The notes under the pieces were generated by a model. The model was given only the letters and a program-made list of their open reading frames with translations. It had not been told where the DNA came from and made no database searches. A stretch of 62,875 nt of DNA. Origin: a virus. A program made the position numbers and the translations under genes. The stretch is from the IMG/VR virus record IMGVR_UViG_3300015245_000040, positions 1 through 62,875 of that record; one strand, written 5' to 3'. Of the stretch, positions 1-8,761 are shown piece by piece. The number at the start of each line of letters is the position of its first letter. Within the stretch, counting starts at the first letter, position 1.

Positions 1-967
1 ATAGATTGTTTGTTGACGAAGCACCAGAATCTAATGTGATTGTTGTAGCCCCACCAGCCTGTGCAGTCCCAGACCGTATGAAAGTGGCATCAGGGGGTAT
101 ACTTCCAACCGCTGTTGTTCCCCAATTAACTGTATTAGTTCCAATCTGGGCAGTTGAAGTAGATACAGCACTGCTTGCTATATCTATAATATCTGATTTA
201 ACTAGGGCAGATCCTGCTGTGCCTGTAAAATTAATAGGCTGTGTAGTCCCTTGATTAGCACTAATCGCCGTAACTGACGAAGTAGAAACAGCATTGATTG
301 AAACAGTATTAGTACCAAGTTGTGCTGATGTCGTTGATACTGCACTACCAACAATATCCCTTAAATCAGCTGGAATCATTCCAGTAGCATGAGTGCTAAG
401 AGCTGATCCATCCACATTAACTAAATTGACTCCTATCTGTGCACTTGAAGTAGATACAGCAGAGCCTGCAATATCTACAGTATCAGACTTCACCAGAGCA
501 CTAGCCCCTGTGCCTGTGAAGTTGATTGGTTGAGTAGTCCCTTGATTGGCACTTATCGTTGTAATTGAAGAAGCAGACACATTATTGATATTCTTAACAT
601 TAATATCAGGAATACCTGCTGTGGCAGGGCTAGAAACATTGGTTCCATTCCACTGCGTTACATTAGCTGGTAGTGTGTCACCCAAGATATTGGCTGCAAC
701 TTGATCAGCAAAGTCGGTTGGGTCACCAGATGCAGCAGTGATATGATAAGCAAGATCACCAAGTGTATTGGTATCAGTTGTAGTCAGAGCAATCTTATAC
801 CAACCACTGGAAACTTCAGTTACAGTTCCCCCAGCAGAAGCAAATGATCCGCCAGCCTTACTAATAGTGACTGCCGGTGTTGCACCAGTGAGTCCAGTAA
901 TATGGTCCGATGACTGGACCATAAGGAACATTCTAGTGTAGGTAGTCGATTGCTTGAGAACTGCCAT
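1..967 (-). CDS. Repeat-built tail fibre / virion surface protein, C-terminus cut by window edge
   Basis: The minus strand is open for 322 codons from an ATG at 967 and runs off the left edge, so the C-terminus is missing. The protein is rich in Ser, Thr, Ala and Gly and poor in charge. It has repeated modules: the motif ISANQGTTQPINFTGT occurs twice, each time followed by an ALVKSD..DIA.SAVSTS.AQIG block. Such repetitive beta-rich composition is typical of phage fibres. It starts directly after the stop of the gene upstream (968), in a minus-strand run of virion genes. Receptor binding is inferred from composition and context. Confidence 0.75.
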   Translation of the reverse strand, partial: MAVLKQSTTYTRMFLMVQSSDHITGLTGATPAVTISKAGGSFASAGGTVTEVSSGWYKIALTTTDTNTLGDLAYHITAASGDPTDFADQVAANILGDTLPANVTQWNGTNVSSPATAGIPDINVKNINNVSASSITTISANQGTTQPINFTGTGASALVKSDTVDIAGSAVSTSSAQIGVNLVNVDGSALSTHATGMIPADLRDIVGSAVSTTSAQLGTNTVSINAVSTSSVTAISANQGTTQPINFTGTAGSALVKSDIIDIASSAVSTSTAQIGTNTVNWGTTAVGSIPPDATFIRSGTAQAGGATTITLDSGASSTNNL

Positions 968-1705
968 TTATACCATCATCTGACGCGATCCAACGCGTGT
1001 GCCAATTGATGAAAGAGTTCTGCGGAATACAACAGTGGATCCACTGCTAGGATCTATGTAATGGGCTACCTGCCGCGTATCACTACCATATAAGCTACCT
1101 GAATTGTCCTGTGTAGCCCCCGTCCAGGAAATAGAAGCAATGCTACTCAAATTGTATATATTGGTTACGACTACGACGCATCCACTAGTTGTTACATCCA
1201 AGCTCAAATTTGCCGGGCTTGCCGGTGGTGTCGTACCAAATTGCGCCGTTGAGAACGTATCAATTGCATTCCCGGCAATAGCAGCCGTATAAACCCAAAA
1301 GGTACAATCGAAAGGTGACGCGGGACCTGAGAACGTGATTGTGGCCGTTGTCCCCGCTGCCACATCGGCATAGAAAATTCCGGAATAGCATGAATTCCCG
1401 TTACCGTCGTTTGCACCTGTGACTTCACCAACCTTAGTCGCGGATATACCCGCAATTGTCATCGATCCAGTGACTGCCGTAGTCCCGCTCTGGATCATAG
1501 AGACGGCAACTATCACCCGCCTGCTAGCCCCAGCGGTCCCTATAGAAACACCTGTGGCAGACATACCGCTACCAGCTTCAGTGCGGCCTATATAAGTAAG
1601 GGAAGGTGATGGACCGCCGCCGCCATTGAAGCTCGCAGCAACACCCGTAAAATCTACGGGACTGCCGAATGTTCCATATCCAAACTGAAGGGTATGGGTC
1701 GCCAC
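968..1705 (-). CDS. Virion surface protein, beta-rich (putative)
   Basis: 245 residues, Gly/Ser/Thr-rich with many alternating hydrophobic stretches and no signal peptide. Start MATHTLQFGYGTFG, end SRQMMV. Its make-up (an early GGGG turn, a GRTEAGS segment, then V.VSM and SWTGA strands) recalls the protein at 35438-36364, so the two may share a jelly-roll-like virion fold; that is an inference. It is followed without a gap by the partial fibre gene. Confidence 0.6.
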   Translation of the reverse strand: MATHTLQFGYGTFGSPVDFTGVAASFNGGGGPSPSLTYIGRTEAGSGMSATGVSIGTAGASRRVIVAVSMIQSGTTAVTGSMTIAGISATKVGEVTGANDGNGNSCYSGIFYADVAAGTTATITFSGPASPFDCTFWVYTAAIAGNAIDTFSTAQFGTTPPASPANLSLDVTTSGCVVVVTNIYNLSSIASISWTGATQDNSGSLYGSDTRQVAHYIDPSSGSTVVFRRTLSSIGTRVGSRQMMV

Positions 1706-1720
1706 TTTACGTTTCGTCCC

Positions 1721-2092
1721 CTATTTGAAACTTCGTCTGGCACAAACAGTAACAGTTATTTGTTCTGTAGTATCACCAGAAGCTATAAACGGTCTCATCC
1801 ATGAGGTCACTTCAGTTATCTGATGAATACCAGGGGCAGTCATTGCGATAACATTACTAAATGGGTCTGTGAGATTATAATAATTCCCACTAGTTGTTGA
1901 TATCGCATTATTTGATCCCTGAATATTGACTACGGTCCCAACACCAAAAGTCCCATCGCATTGAATAGACCTATCAACAATATCACCTCTTGATATAGGC
2001 TTAAACGTATCGCCAAATTTGGCGGGACCCCATTGAATGATATGCAGATTATTCTCATCAAAGACTGATATATTTGGGGAAATAAGAGCCAT
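1721..2092 (-). CDS. Small virion-associated protein, unknown
   Basis: 123 residues, not recognised. It begins MALISPNISVFDENN and is mostly beta-prone with a late basic tail (CARRSFK). Size and position within the fibre block suggest a decoration or adaptor protein, but no motif proves it. It lies 15 nt upstream of the next gene. Confidence 0.5.
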   Translation of the reverse strand: MALISPNISVFDENNLHIIQWGPAKFGDTFKPISRGDIVDRSIQCDGTFGVGTVVNIQGSNNAISTTSGNYYNLTDPFSNVIAMTAPGIHQITEVTSWMRPFIASGDTTEQITVTVCARRSFK

Positions 2093-2100
2093 GTTAAATT

Positions 2101-2631
2101 CTAACCCTGTAATAGGTTAGCAAAATCCAGTATAGCCTGTTCCCGTTGAACAACAGATTCCCTTTTACCTTTCAGAACAATACTTAATTCCGCAAGTTCT
2201 TCTTCCTTTAAAGCAAGTTGGTTCTGTTTTTGCTTAGCTTCTTTTATACTGACATCTAAATCATGATTCTTTTCACTTAATATTTGTTGTTTATCTCTAT
2301 ATTCTTGTTCAAGTTCTTTGTGTTCTTCATCAAGTTGACTTAATTTCTCATTATAAGTCTTTATTTGTTGATTAAGTTGCCCACTTAATATGTCTAAATC
2401 CTGATGTCTTTCATCTAATTGTTGTTCACGTACATCATGATCATTCTGTTTCTGTTTTAAATCATCTAAAACCTTTAATGTATCAGCCTTTTGCTTTTTA
2501 TAATCCTCAGAAGCACGTGCATGCGCATTCACTGCCTCTTTATGAGCAGCGATGACAGACTGTGCTTTTGCAGTGTCAGCAAGGAAATCAATTAGATTCT
2601 GCTGGCGGCGTGTGCTCATCATCGCTGGCAT
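2101..2631 (-). CDS. Coiled-coil protein
   Basis: 176 residues, almost entirely Glu/Lys/Gln/Leu heptads from about residue 30 to 165, so a long parallel coiled coil is expected. The 5' end overlaps the gene upstream by 44 nt in another frame, which suggests translational coupling; a start at the third Met (MSTRRQQN) would shorten the overlap. It has the same style as the zinc/coiled-coil protein at 15694-16230. Function unknown; possibly a structural or assembly factor. Confidence 0.6.
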   Translation of the reverse strand: MPAMMSTRRQQNLIDFLADTAKAQSVIAAHKEAVNAHARASEDYKKQKADTLKVLDDLKQKQNDHDVREQQLDERHQDLDILSGQLNQQIKTYNEKLSQLDEEHKELEQEYRDKQQILSEKNHDLDVSIKEAKQKQNQLALKEEELAELSIVLKGKRESVVQREQAILDFANLLQG

Positions 2632-2986
2632 GTGTTTCTTCCATAACAGGGGATGTTTCTTCTACTTCAGGAAGCAATTCCGGAGCTAATCCAATTACAG
2701 CGACGCGGTGCCCAGCGTGTACACCATAAAATAAACGTTCCCCAGGTTCTATATGATGATATTCAGGGTCAGCAACAGGGTTTTCACCGAAAGAAATTGC
2801 ACAATCTGCTTCCGTTCGTATACAAATGAAGTTCGTATAAGATGGGAAAGGCCCACTGGCTCTAGATTCATGAGTAATTTCTACATAAGCCTCAGCCAAA
2901 GGGGGTGCCATAGGAGCACCCACAGGCTGATTCGTCGAATCTCGAGCCATATCTCTCCAGCACGTTATATACAACCTAGATGACAT
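2588..2986 (-). CDS. Unknown phage protein with acidic tail
   Basis: 132 residues. An AAGGGG ribosome site lies about 7 nt before the ATG at 2986, which supports this start over the internal MARDST start. The middle (residues 30-105) looks like a small beta domain; the last 30 residues are very acidic (EVEETSPVMEETHASDDE). No family recognised. Confidence 0.5.
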   Translation of the reverse strand: MSSRLYITCWRDMARDSTNQPVGAPMAPPLAEAYVEITHESRASGPFPSYTNFICIRTEADCAISFGENPVADPEYHHIEPGERLFYGVHAGHRVAVIGLAPELLPEVEETSPVMEETHASDDEHTPPAESN

Positions 2987-3004
2987 TTATTAACCCCTTA
3001 ATTA

Positions 3005-3778
3005 TCATTTTGAGTTGTATTCTGTAATTAAGATACAACCATTACCTCCAGATCCGCCTGTGGCAGTAGCTGCTGTAACACCTTCAGATTCACCACCAGA
3101 ACCACCACCCCCACAAGCAGTACCAGCGGTACCATTAACAGCACCCGCAGTAGCATCTACACCAGCAGCACCACCACCCCAAGGACCTCCCGCCCCGTAT
3201 CCAGATGGAGCATCTGCTGAATTAACAGTAGCACTAAACCCAGCCCCTCCTGCCGTACCAGAAATCTTAAAATCACCTGTGCCAGAACTTCCAACACCAC
3301 CAGCGCCACCAGCGCCACCAGTATTAGCTACTCCACTACCGCCACCTGATCCACCCACTGCTACACAAAGAGTTCCAAGAGACGTGTTATTTCCAGATGT
3401 GCCAGGATTAGCACCTGTAGCACCACCATTAGCAGCCGCAGTATTAGTGGTAGCTTGAGATCCCCCTATCTGAGCAGCAGTGAGCCTTACCCGCGAATAA
3501 CTACCTGCACCACCACCACCACCTGAAGAGGCGCCAGCCGTAACAGGTGCAGCGGCCCCACCACCACCACCACCTTGCCCTACACATTCTACAATAGCAA
3601 AGAGCAGGTTGGCATTCGGGGTATAAGTACTGTTGGCACTAGTCGTAAAATATTGAGTAGTAACACTTGGTGTTGTACTGGCAACGCTCTGATTAGCGAA
3701 TTCACTTCTGGCTAAATAAGAAGTTGTTATTACACCAATACTAACAGTGCTAAGAAAGATTAAGATATACTTCTTCAT
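3005..3778 (-). CDS. Secreted glycine-rich adhesin/fibre-type protein
   Basis: 257 residues. The N-terminus (MKKYILIFLSTVSIGVI) looks like a signal peptide. Residues 65-250 are dense in GGGGGG, GGAGGAGG and similar runs, the hallmark of phage glycine-rich domains that can fold as polyglycine-II sandwiches. It ends CILITEYNSK, very like the end of the glycine-rich protein at 13084-14085 (GIIVITYTP), so the two share an architecture. It overlaps the next secreted protein gene by 4 nt (ATGA). Surface or tip role inferred. Confidence 0.7.
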   Translation of the reverse strand: MKKYILIFLSTVSIGVITTSYLARSEFANQSVASTTPSVTTQYFTTSANSTYTPNANLLFAIVECVGQGGGGGGAAAPVTAGASSGGGGGAGSYSRVRLTAAQIGGSQATTNTAAANGGATGANPGTSGNNTSLGTLCVAVGGSGGGSGVANTGGAGGAGGVGSSGTGDFKISGTAGGAGFSATVNSADAPSGYGAGGPWGGGAAGVDATAGAVNGTAGTACGGGGSGGESEGVTAATATGGSGGNGCILITEYNSK

Positions 3779-4215
3779 GGGGCTAATACCTCAAATGAGA
3801 ACGTACAATCAACAGCATAAGTCAATGTAAATGGCCCTGTAGATGAACAGACAGCTACAAACCCTGTCTTAGTTGGAATACGACTAGCCCCATTAAACAT
3901 TAAAAAATCCGTGACCCCTAAAGAACTTATGGCTCCAATTTGGTACCACTTTAGAACACATGGCCTAGAAGCTGCTGCGTTAGTACATCCTGTAATAGCT
4001 GCCCCACCACCAGTTGGAGCAGTAGTCGCATCGAATAACATAACCCATCTTGATGCTGCATTTGTATTATTAATCTGTCCCCCATAAATATTGCATGAAG
4101 AAGCACAGAATACATGACTTGATTCTACAGCCGATGCTGTAGTCTGTGTCTGAGCGTGAACTTGAGTAGTTCCCAGAGCTAATGCCACCAGGGTAATAGA
4201 TAATTTCTTCATCAT
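3775..4215 (-). CDS. Secreted protein, unknown
   Basis: 146 residues with a clear signal peptide (MMKKLSITLVALALGTTQVHAQ, cleavage after HAQ likely). The mature part has about seven cysteines (CASSC, GCTNA, RPCVL, VCSS, DCTF), suggesting disulfides outside the cytoplasm. It begins a pair with the glycine-rich gene through an ATGA overlap. A host-envelope or exported virion role is possible; no family recognised. Confidence 0.6.
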   Translation of the reverse strand: MMKKLSITLVALALGTTQVHAQTQTTASAVESSHVFCASSCNIYGGQINNTNAASRWVMLFDATTAPTGGGAAITGCTNAAASRPCVLKWYQIGAISSLGVTDFLMFNGASRIPTKTGFVAVCSSTGPFTLTYAVDCTFSFEVLAP

Positions 4216-4219
4216 AGCC

Positions 4220-4435
4220 TCATAAGTGAAATGCGTTCGTGTGTATGCCAGCCAAACCTAATAATATCTGAGCAACATAGATAACAATTATTACAACTAT
4301 AATAACAAACAGAATTCTGATGATTGTTCTGAATGGCTCACCTAATGGAACTACTTTAACTAGCTCTTGTAGCCCCCAGAGGATGACCCCTGCAATGATA
4401 CAGAAAAAGATTAAACCAATAAGAGTTCCTAGCAT
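4220..4435 (-). CDS. Small membrane protein, two transmembrane segments
   Basis: 71 residues with two strong hydrophobic helices (residues 2-22 and 37-61) separated by a short charged loop (KVVPLGEPFRT). The size and two-helix layout would fit a holin or a small envelope protein; no lysis enzyme is nearby, so function is open. Confidence 0.55.
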   Translation of the reverse strand: MLGTLIGLIFFCIIAGVILWGLQELVKVVPLGEPFRTIIRILFVIIVVIIVIYVAQILLGLAGIHTNAFHL

Positions 4436-4480
4436 TGGTCTATCTCCTTCCTAACATTTGTAATACAACTGTTGTTTACC

Positions 4481-4963
4481 TTATGGTAAGCTTCCCCCTG
4501 TTAATGCTATTGCATTTGGGAAGTCCATTATAAAAGAACTTGGTTGTCCCAATGTTGGTTGTGATTCTGTAGAATATTGAATATTCCAAGTACCATCAGA
4601 TCCATATAGAGCACATGTAAAAGCACTGGCAGTTATAGTGACTACTCTACCCCCAAGATTAATAGTTGATACAACTGTTTTGAATTGTGTATAATCATAA
4701 AAAATTGCTAGGGAATCAGAATTCACACTAGGAATCCTAGAACCAATTGGAAATTGTATTGCATTTGGAAAATGCGCTGTTACTACTTCTTGAGTAAACG
4801 TACCACCAACAGTATATATAATTATATCTAATTCTGGATTAATGTTTATTACCCAATATCCTGGTACATAGAAAATATAATTCTGAGATCCCAATAAATC
4901 TACGATAGATACAAAATCATCGTAATTACTGGGTTGTAACAATCTTCTTGCATTAAGACCCAT
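4481..4963 (-). CDS. Unknown phage protein
   Basis: 160 residues, not recognised. Aromatic- and beta-rich (YIFYVPGYWVININ, IYTVGGTF), with no signal peptide. It is coupled to the methyltransferase upstream by a shared base at 4963. It lies among virion genes and may be structural. Confidence 0.5.
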   Translation of the reverse strand: MGLNARRLLQPSNYDDFVSIVDLLGSQNYIFYVPGYWVININPELDIIIYTVGGTFTQEVVTAHFPNAIQFPIGSRIPSVNSDSLAIFYDYTQFKTVVSTINLGGRVVTITASAFTCALYGSDGTWNIQYSTESQPTLGQPSSFIMDFPNAIALTGGSLP

Positions 4964-5586
4964 TATTCATCCCCTAACTTTGGTATTGCTTCAAATATCC
5001 AACTTGTTATAGGAAATGCTTTAACCGACACATAAGTAGTATTTGCTTTAATAACCCCCTTATATTCTTTTAATAAGGCAAATACCTCAGAACTTGAATA
5101 AGTCCTAGTTCTAGTGTTTCCCCTTTTTATATCTTCAGGTATTTTGCTGGCTAAAACCCGACCAAACAAACGTCCTTCTGGACGTAACCATTTTTTGATT
5201 CTATCAAATAGAATACTAGATTGTTCTAATTCAAGGCAATCAAATATTCCAATTCCTATAATACAATCAAAAGAATTTTCTTTTAAATCTAAATCTAATA
5301 TATCAGAACATATGATTTTAACTAAATGCTTCTTTTCATCAATAATATTGTGATATAATGTATCGCAGGCCACTTTTGAGATATCAACTGCTGTGACTTG
5401 GAACCCTTTATTGACAAGAAATATAGAACTAGACCCGGTTCCACATCCTAAATCAAGAAATTTTAAACCTGAGCTTCCCCAATAATGTTCAGCCATAAAG
5501 GCTAGAAATTCCATTCCTGGGATTGTACCCCAGGAAATATTCCTATGAATTTCATCCCATAAACTTGCTTGTAGCATTACATACAC
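4963..5586 (-). CDS. Class I SAM-dependent methyltransferase
   Basis: 207 residues. Motif I, FLDLGCGTGSSSIFL, at about residues 42-56 is followed by VTAVDIS (motif II acidic end) and IIGIGIF near residue 110. This is the Rossmann-like class I methyltransferase core, with the post-IV region present. The substrate is unknown. A second methyltransferase at 23461-24069 has the same size and a start/end of the same style, so they may be distant paralogues modifying virion glycans, lipids or small molecules. Confidence 0.8.
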   Translation of the reverse strand: MYVMLQASLWDEIHRNISWGTIPGMEFLAFMAEHYWGSSGLKFLDLGCGTGSSSIFLVNKGFQVTAVDISKVACDTLYHNIIDEKKHLVKIICSDILDLDLKENSFDCIIGIGIFDCLELEQSSILFDRIKKWLRPEGRLFGRVLASKIPEDIKRGNTRTRTYSSSEVFALLKEYKGVIKANTTYVSVKAFPITSWIFEAIPKLGDE

Positions 5587-5636
5587 CTAATTATCAAGCT
5601 TTATTATCCACTTCATAGCTTCATTTATAGGTAAAT

Positions 5637-5897
5637 TTATCTACGTCCTAACATTTGTAATAAAGTCGGTAAATTTGCGCTTGATAAAGTATTCAAGGAT
5701 TGGGTCTGCCCTGGTGTAAACCCTACTGAATTAGGTCTAACATGGGTAGGCTTCATAAAACTAGGCTGAGGTAGACCTGCCCCTATAGCCTGAAACCCAT
5801 GCTGTGCAGCCTGTAGCGGGCTAGACGGGGCCTGATAAGCAGGGAATAACCCCTGTAAAGTAGCTACAGGGTTAGGGGGTTGATCGGGCTGTGCCAT
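5637..5897 (-). CDS. Small Pro/Gln-rich protein
   Basis: 86 residues, low complexity at the start (MAQPDQPPNPVATLQ) and a C-terminus SANLPTLLQMLGRR. Looks like a short disordered virion or adaptor protein. A similar P/Q-rich style is seen at 7076-7378. No family recognised. Confidence 0.45.
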   Translation of the reverse strand: MAQPDQPPNPVATLQGLFPAYQAPSSPLQAAQHGFQAIGAGLPQPSFMKPTHVRPNSVGFTPGQTQSLNTLSSANLPTLLQMLGRR

Positions 5898-5905
5898 TTG
5901 ATCCG

Positions 5906-5990
5906 TGTGACCGTCCGGGATTAGGGTTTAACACCTATTTCGTAATCTATGGAAGCACCTGGAGGGGTAGAGTTACGCCGGACGGTCACA
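5906..5990. repeat. 13-bp inverted repeat in an intergenic gap
   Basis: TGTGACCGTCCGG (5906-5918) and CCGGACGGTCACA (5978-5990) are perfect inverted repeats with 59 nt between them, filling the 107-bp gap between two minus-strand genes. The long loop argues against a simple terminator. On the minus strand the segment also reads as an open stretch from GTG ending ...IGVKP stop, perhaps a gene-end relic. Confidence 0.6.
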
Positions 5991-6004
5991 GCCCTATCAT
6001 AATC

Positions 6005-6523
6005 CTACTTAATGATATCTGCTGCTAAGTACTTAGATCCATCTTCTAAATACCTCATAACTCTATAATCCTGTGCTGGGGGCTTGGAACCGGTTAAGTA
6101 CCAGCGCCCTGCTTTATCCTCAATCTTACCTAAAGTTTTAAGCCGGTTTATGGCCAACCTAATAGATTTCTCAGTCAAAGCTGGCTTAACAGGTAGAGCT
6201 ATTACCTTATTTGTAATATCAACAGTTCTTAACCCTGAATTATCAGTGATATAAGACATGATACTATCATTCATGATCCTATCAACTTCAGTTAAGACAT
6301 AAGACTTACCTGAAACAGGTTCTACAGGATCATTTAACTTCAGAACCCTATTTATTTCTTCTTTAGCGCATTCTACCCCGTCATCAAAGGCACGCTTATA
6401 ATAAACGTCAGCCATGACCTCTTCTAATTCTGAAATTGCTTTGGCCAATTCAACAGTTAGATCACTGACTTTCTTCTTAGACTTCATAAGACGTGGGTTT
6501 TTTTCGTCTGAAAGTACATTCAT
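6005..6523 (-). CDS. Putative DNA-binding protein with winged-helix-like C-terminus
   Basis: 172 residues. The N-terminal half is a basic coiled coil (KSKKKVSDLTVELAKAISELEE). Residues 85-150 read like a winged helix: a helix-turn-helix (TVDITNKVIAL..KPALTEKSIRLAINRLKTLG) followed by a KIEDKAGRWYLTG wing. A regulatory role is inferred from this alone. Confidence 0.5.
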   Translation of the reverse strand: MNVLSDEKNPRLMKSKKKVSDLTVELAKAISELEEVMADVYYKRAFDDGVECAKEEINRVLKLNDPVEPVSGKSYVLTEVDRIMNDSIMSYITDNSGLRTVDITNKVIALPVKPALTEKSIRLAINRLKTLGKIEDKAGRWYLTGSKPPAQDYRVMRYLEDGSKYLAADIIK

Positions 6524-6586
6524 TATAATGACTCTATAGGTTAAGGGGTTATATTCTCATTACCTTATTGATCTTCCTACTTAAGA

Positions 6587-6799
6587 TCAACCAGATTTTG
6601 TAGTCTTTGTCACTTTAACTGTCTGTGGTTTAACCATAGATAGTGACACTTTTTGTGGTTTGAAAGATGTAGTTTTAGGGGGCTTAGGGGGACCCTTTGG
6701 AACCTGTAATCTAGACCTGTTAACCCCCTTGGTTGGATTGCCCTTAGAATATATCTTCTCAGGTTTAGGAATAGTTGGCGGCTTTAATACTTTAGACAT
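6587..6799 (-). CDS. Small basic Pro/Lys-rich protein
   Basis: 70 residues, about a quarter Lys and a fifth Pro, with no hydrophobic core (KPPTIPKPEKIYSKGN, PKGPPKPPKTTSFK). Likely disordered and nucleic-acid binding or a virion internal protein; no family recognised. Confidence 0.45.
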   Translation of the reverse strand: MSKVLKPPTIPKPEKIYSKGNPTKGVNRSRLQVPKGPPKPPKTTSFKPQKVSLSMVKPQTVKVTKTTKSG

Positions 6800-6825
6800 T
6801 AATCACACTCATAAATCTAGACCTA

Positions 6826-7062
6826 TTAAATTTTAATAGGTACAGGTGTGAAATCTACATAGTAACATTGTCCAATCACAAGCTGTTCAGCCGCCTTTGG
6901 ATTATCGATTTGATATTCAGCCATCCCAGTTGGCGTTGCCTTCTGGAAGGTCTGGTCTTCTTCGCAAAGTGTAGGATCGTATTCGCATCTGAAGATTGCT
7001 TTAGCCCCACCCCAAATCTGGGCGTAAACACCATCAAGCCGCATTTTACAACGAATACTCAT
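6826..7062 (-). CDS. Small conserved-looking phage protein
   Basis: 78 residues from MSIRCKMRLDGVYAQ. The start at 7062 is chosen because AAGGAG sits 8 nt before it; a longer frame begins at 7083 within the end of the gene upstream. Compact beta-rich domain with two cysteines (FRCEYDPTLCEE) and the end PVPIKI. Function unknown. Confidence 0.55.
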   Translation of the reverse strand: MSIRCKMRLDGVYAQIWGGAKAIFRCEYDPTLCEEDQTFQKATPTGMAEYQIDNPKAAEQLVIGQCYYVDFTPVPIKI

Positions 7063-7075
7063 AATTACTGCTCCT

Positions 7076-7378
7076 TTAATCACCTAAAAGGTTTAAGGTA
7101 GAGTCTGTACCAGTTGGTGCTCCATTCCAATTAGCACCATAAGGTAACAGAGCATTGGGCTGCTGGATTGACCCTGTCGATGGGTTACCAAATAAACCTG
7201 AGAATAGGGTGTTATTTCCAGGCTTAGTCATGGCCTTGGTAAGATCATCAGCAGCTGTGGCTGCCCCTTGAGGGGCTTTCAGAGCATTGGCCACATTAGC
7301 CTGATTGGACGGTGCAAGCGGATGCTGAGGCGGTAATGCCTGAGACTGAACAGGTTGCATAGTAGGAATGAAAGGCAT
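7076..7378 (-). CDS. Small Gln/Pro/Ala-rich protein
   Basis: 100 residues, low complexity (MPFIPTMQPVQSQALPPQHP) with Asn/Gly-rich later half. Resembles the 5637-5897 product in composition. Probably a disordered virion component; unknown. Confidence 0.45.
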   Translation of the reverse strand: MPFIPTMQPVQSQALPPQHPLAPSNQANVANALKAPQGAATAADDLTKAMTKPGNNTLFSGLFGNPSTGSIQQPNALLPYGANWNGAPTGTDSTLNLLGD

Positions 7379-7387
7379 TAAAATTCT

Positions 7388-7726
7388 TCATGATTTGTTG
7401 TGTTGTGAGAAACTATTCAACTGAGCCGTATGCCCTGAAACAATATTATTAATAGCTTCTAATCGTCCATTCAAAATAGATGCTGTAGAATCAATTCTTG
7501 ACCCTTGTGACAGCATCCGTTGATCCATAGCGGCTATACGTTCATCTTGACGGGCTGCTGCTACTACTATAGCCTGCACTTGTATCAATTGATTTTCAAC
7601 TTTTTCTAAGCGTGTCCCTTGATGTTTTAAATCATCCCTAAGCTTTTGGAACATGATTACAAACCCAATCAATACAATTACGATTTGTAAAATCTGTCCA
7701 ATGTTAATTTGCAGAAAACTTTCCAT
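7388..7726 (-). CDS. Membrane-anchored coiled-coil protein
   Basis: 112 residues: one transmembrane helix (residues 8-26, IGQILQIVIVLIGFVIMF) followed by a coiled coil with Gln-rich heptads (DDLKHQGTRLEKVENQLIQ). This one-helix-plus-coil design is common in small phage envelope proteins; spanin or holin roles cannot be shown. Confidence 0.55.
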   Translation of the reverse strand: MESFLQINIGQILQIVIVLIGFVIMFQKLRDDLKHQGTRLEKVENQLIQVQAIVVAAARQDERIAAMDQRMLSQGSRIDSTASILNGRLEAINNIVSGHTAQLNSFSQHNKS

Positions 7727-7767
7727 TAATGTTCTTACCTTGCATTTATAGTATGAATGCTACTGAA

Positions 7768-8082
7768 TTACCTATAAGTCTGAGAACAAGAATGTCCCCA
7801 GTTATTTATCCTACAACCATGTTGTAGGGCAATACAATAACCTATATCACATCCCTGAGGGCCACAGTCATTATTCTTTATAAGTTGGCTGGCCCTGGCA
7901 CACTTATAACTTAAATCAGAACTTTGGTTACGTCTAGGTTGCTGAATTGGTGGATAGTAATCATTCTGGGTCTGAGGAACTGGTGGGTAATAGGGTCTAT
8001 AGTTAGGATTATATTGCCCATGAGCGGCTGTTAAACCACAAAAGATGACTCCAATGACCAAGGTTTTGGTGAGCTTTAACAT
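7768..8082 (-). CDS. Secreted Tyr/Pro/Cys-rich protein
   Basis: 104 residues with a signal peptide (MLKLTKTLVIGVIFCGLTAAHG). Then a Tyr/Pro stretch (YNPNYRPYYPPVPQ) and a C-terminal six-cysteine region (KCARASQ, DCGPQGCDIGYC, GCRI, SCSQ). Exported and disulfide-bonded. The Tyr/Pro style recurs in 38293-38502 and 49441-49737. Confidence 0.6.
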   Translation of the reverse strand: MLKLTKTLVIGVIFCGLTAAHGQYNPNYRPYYPPVPQTQNDYYPPIQQPRRNQSSDLSYKCARASQLIKNNDCGPQGCDIGYCIALQHGCRINNWGHSCSQTYR

Positions 8083-8182
8083 TGAGTTAACCCCGTTTGC
8101 TGATGGGTTTTATGTATCAGTGGTAAGGGTTTATTCAAAATATTATCTTTTATATATTTTAGAGCATCACCAGTTTTTAGGT

Positions 8183-8437
8183 TTAAGGACATGCCCCAGG
8201 GGAACCATAAATTGAGAAGGTAATCTCAGCATCACGTCTATCTTTAGATTCATCAAGGTAACTAACAATATGTCGTCGTCTATGCCCATAGATTTGACAG
8301 AGTAATGGCATTTTCAATTCAGCATTAATATCAACTTCTATATCAAACCAATTAACAATAATTTCTGAGTAAAAGCTATCTATTGGCTCCCAATGCCATC
8401 TGATAGGTAAGACACCACCAAGGAGTAGACTACTCAT
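8183..8437 (-). CDS. Small unknown protein
   Basis: 84 residues, not recognised; Trp and Ile rich (IRWHWEPIDSFYSEIIVNWF), ending SIYGSPGACP. It is divergent from the gene at 8523, with an 85-bp shared promoter region between. Confidence 0.45.
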   Translation of the reverse strand: MSSLLLGGVLPIRWHWEPIDSFYSEIIVNWFDIEVDINAELKMPLLCQIYGHRRRHIVSYLDESKDRRDAEITFSIYGSPGACP

Positions 8438-8522
8438 TTAAAGGCACTCACTAATCAAAGATTAAGTTTGTAATATTACACTAATTTGCATAACATTCAA
8501 CCTTATCACTAAGGAGGTAATT

Positions 8523-8753
8523 ATGACAAATGAAGAAATAAATGCAGTTGCTTCTGCCGTAGGTAAATTACTTGAGCCAAGATTGTCTCATATTGAAGCA
8601 CTTGTGTCAGAAACTAATAGCATTTCTAGAGGCACCACAATTCAGATGGCCATCATCTTCGATAAGATTGGTGCCATTGAAGATGAAATGATTAAACTGA
8701 CAGCAAGGGTTGCTGCCTTGGAACCTAAGAAGTCAAATGGGCACGCTATATAG
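8523..8753 (+). CDS. Small coiled-coil protein
   Basis: 76 residues, start preceded by an excellent TAAGGAGGT site. Helical throughout, ending in a heptad stretch ..IEDEMIKLTARVAALEP. This end is similar to the intron-resident protein at 10717-10950 (..LNLRLTGIESRVASLE), so they may be paralogues. Followed closely by a secreted protein. Confidence 0.55.
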   Translation: MTNEEINAVASAVGKLLEPRLSHIEALVSETNSISRGTTIQMAIIFDKIGAIEDEMIKLTARVAALEPKKSNGHAI

Positions 8754-8761
8754 ATGAGGTA

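Noticed and set aside
3015-3458. Long Pro-rich plus-strand frame opposite the glycine-rich gene
   Set aside because: Antisense of GGN-rich codons always gives CCN (Pro) frames; it has no ribosome site and the minus-strand gene is clear.
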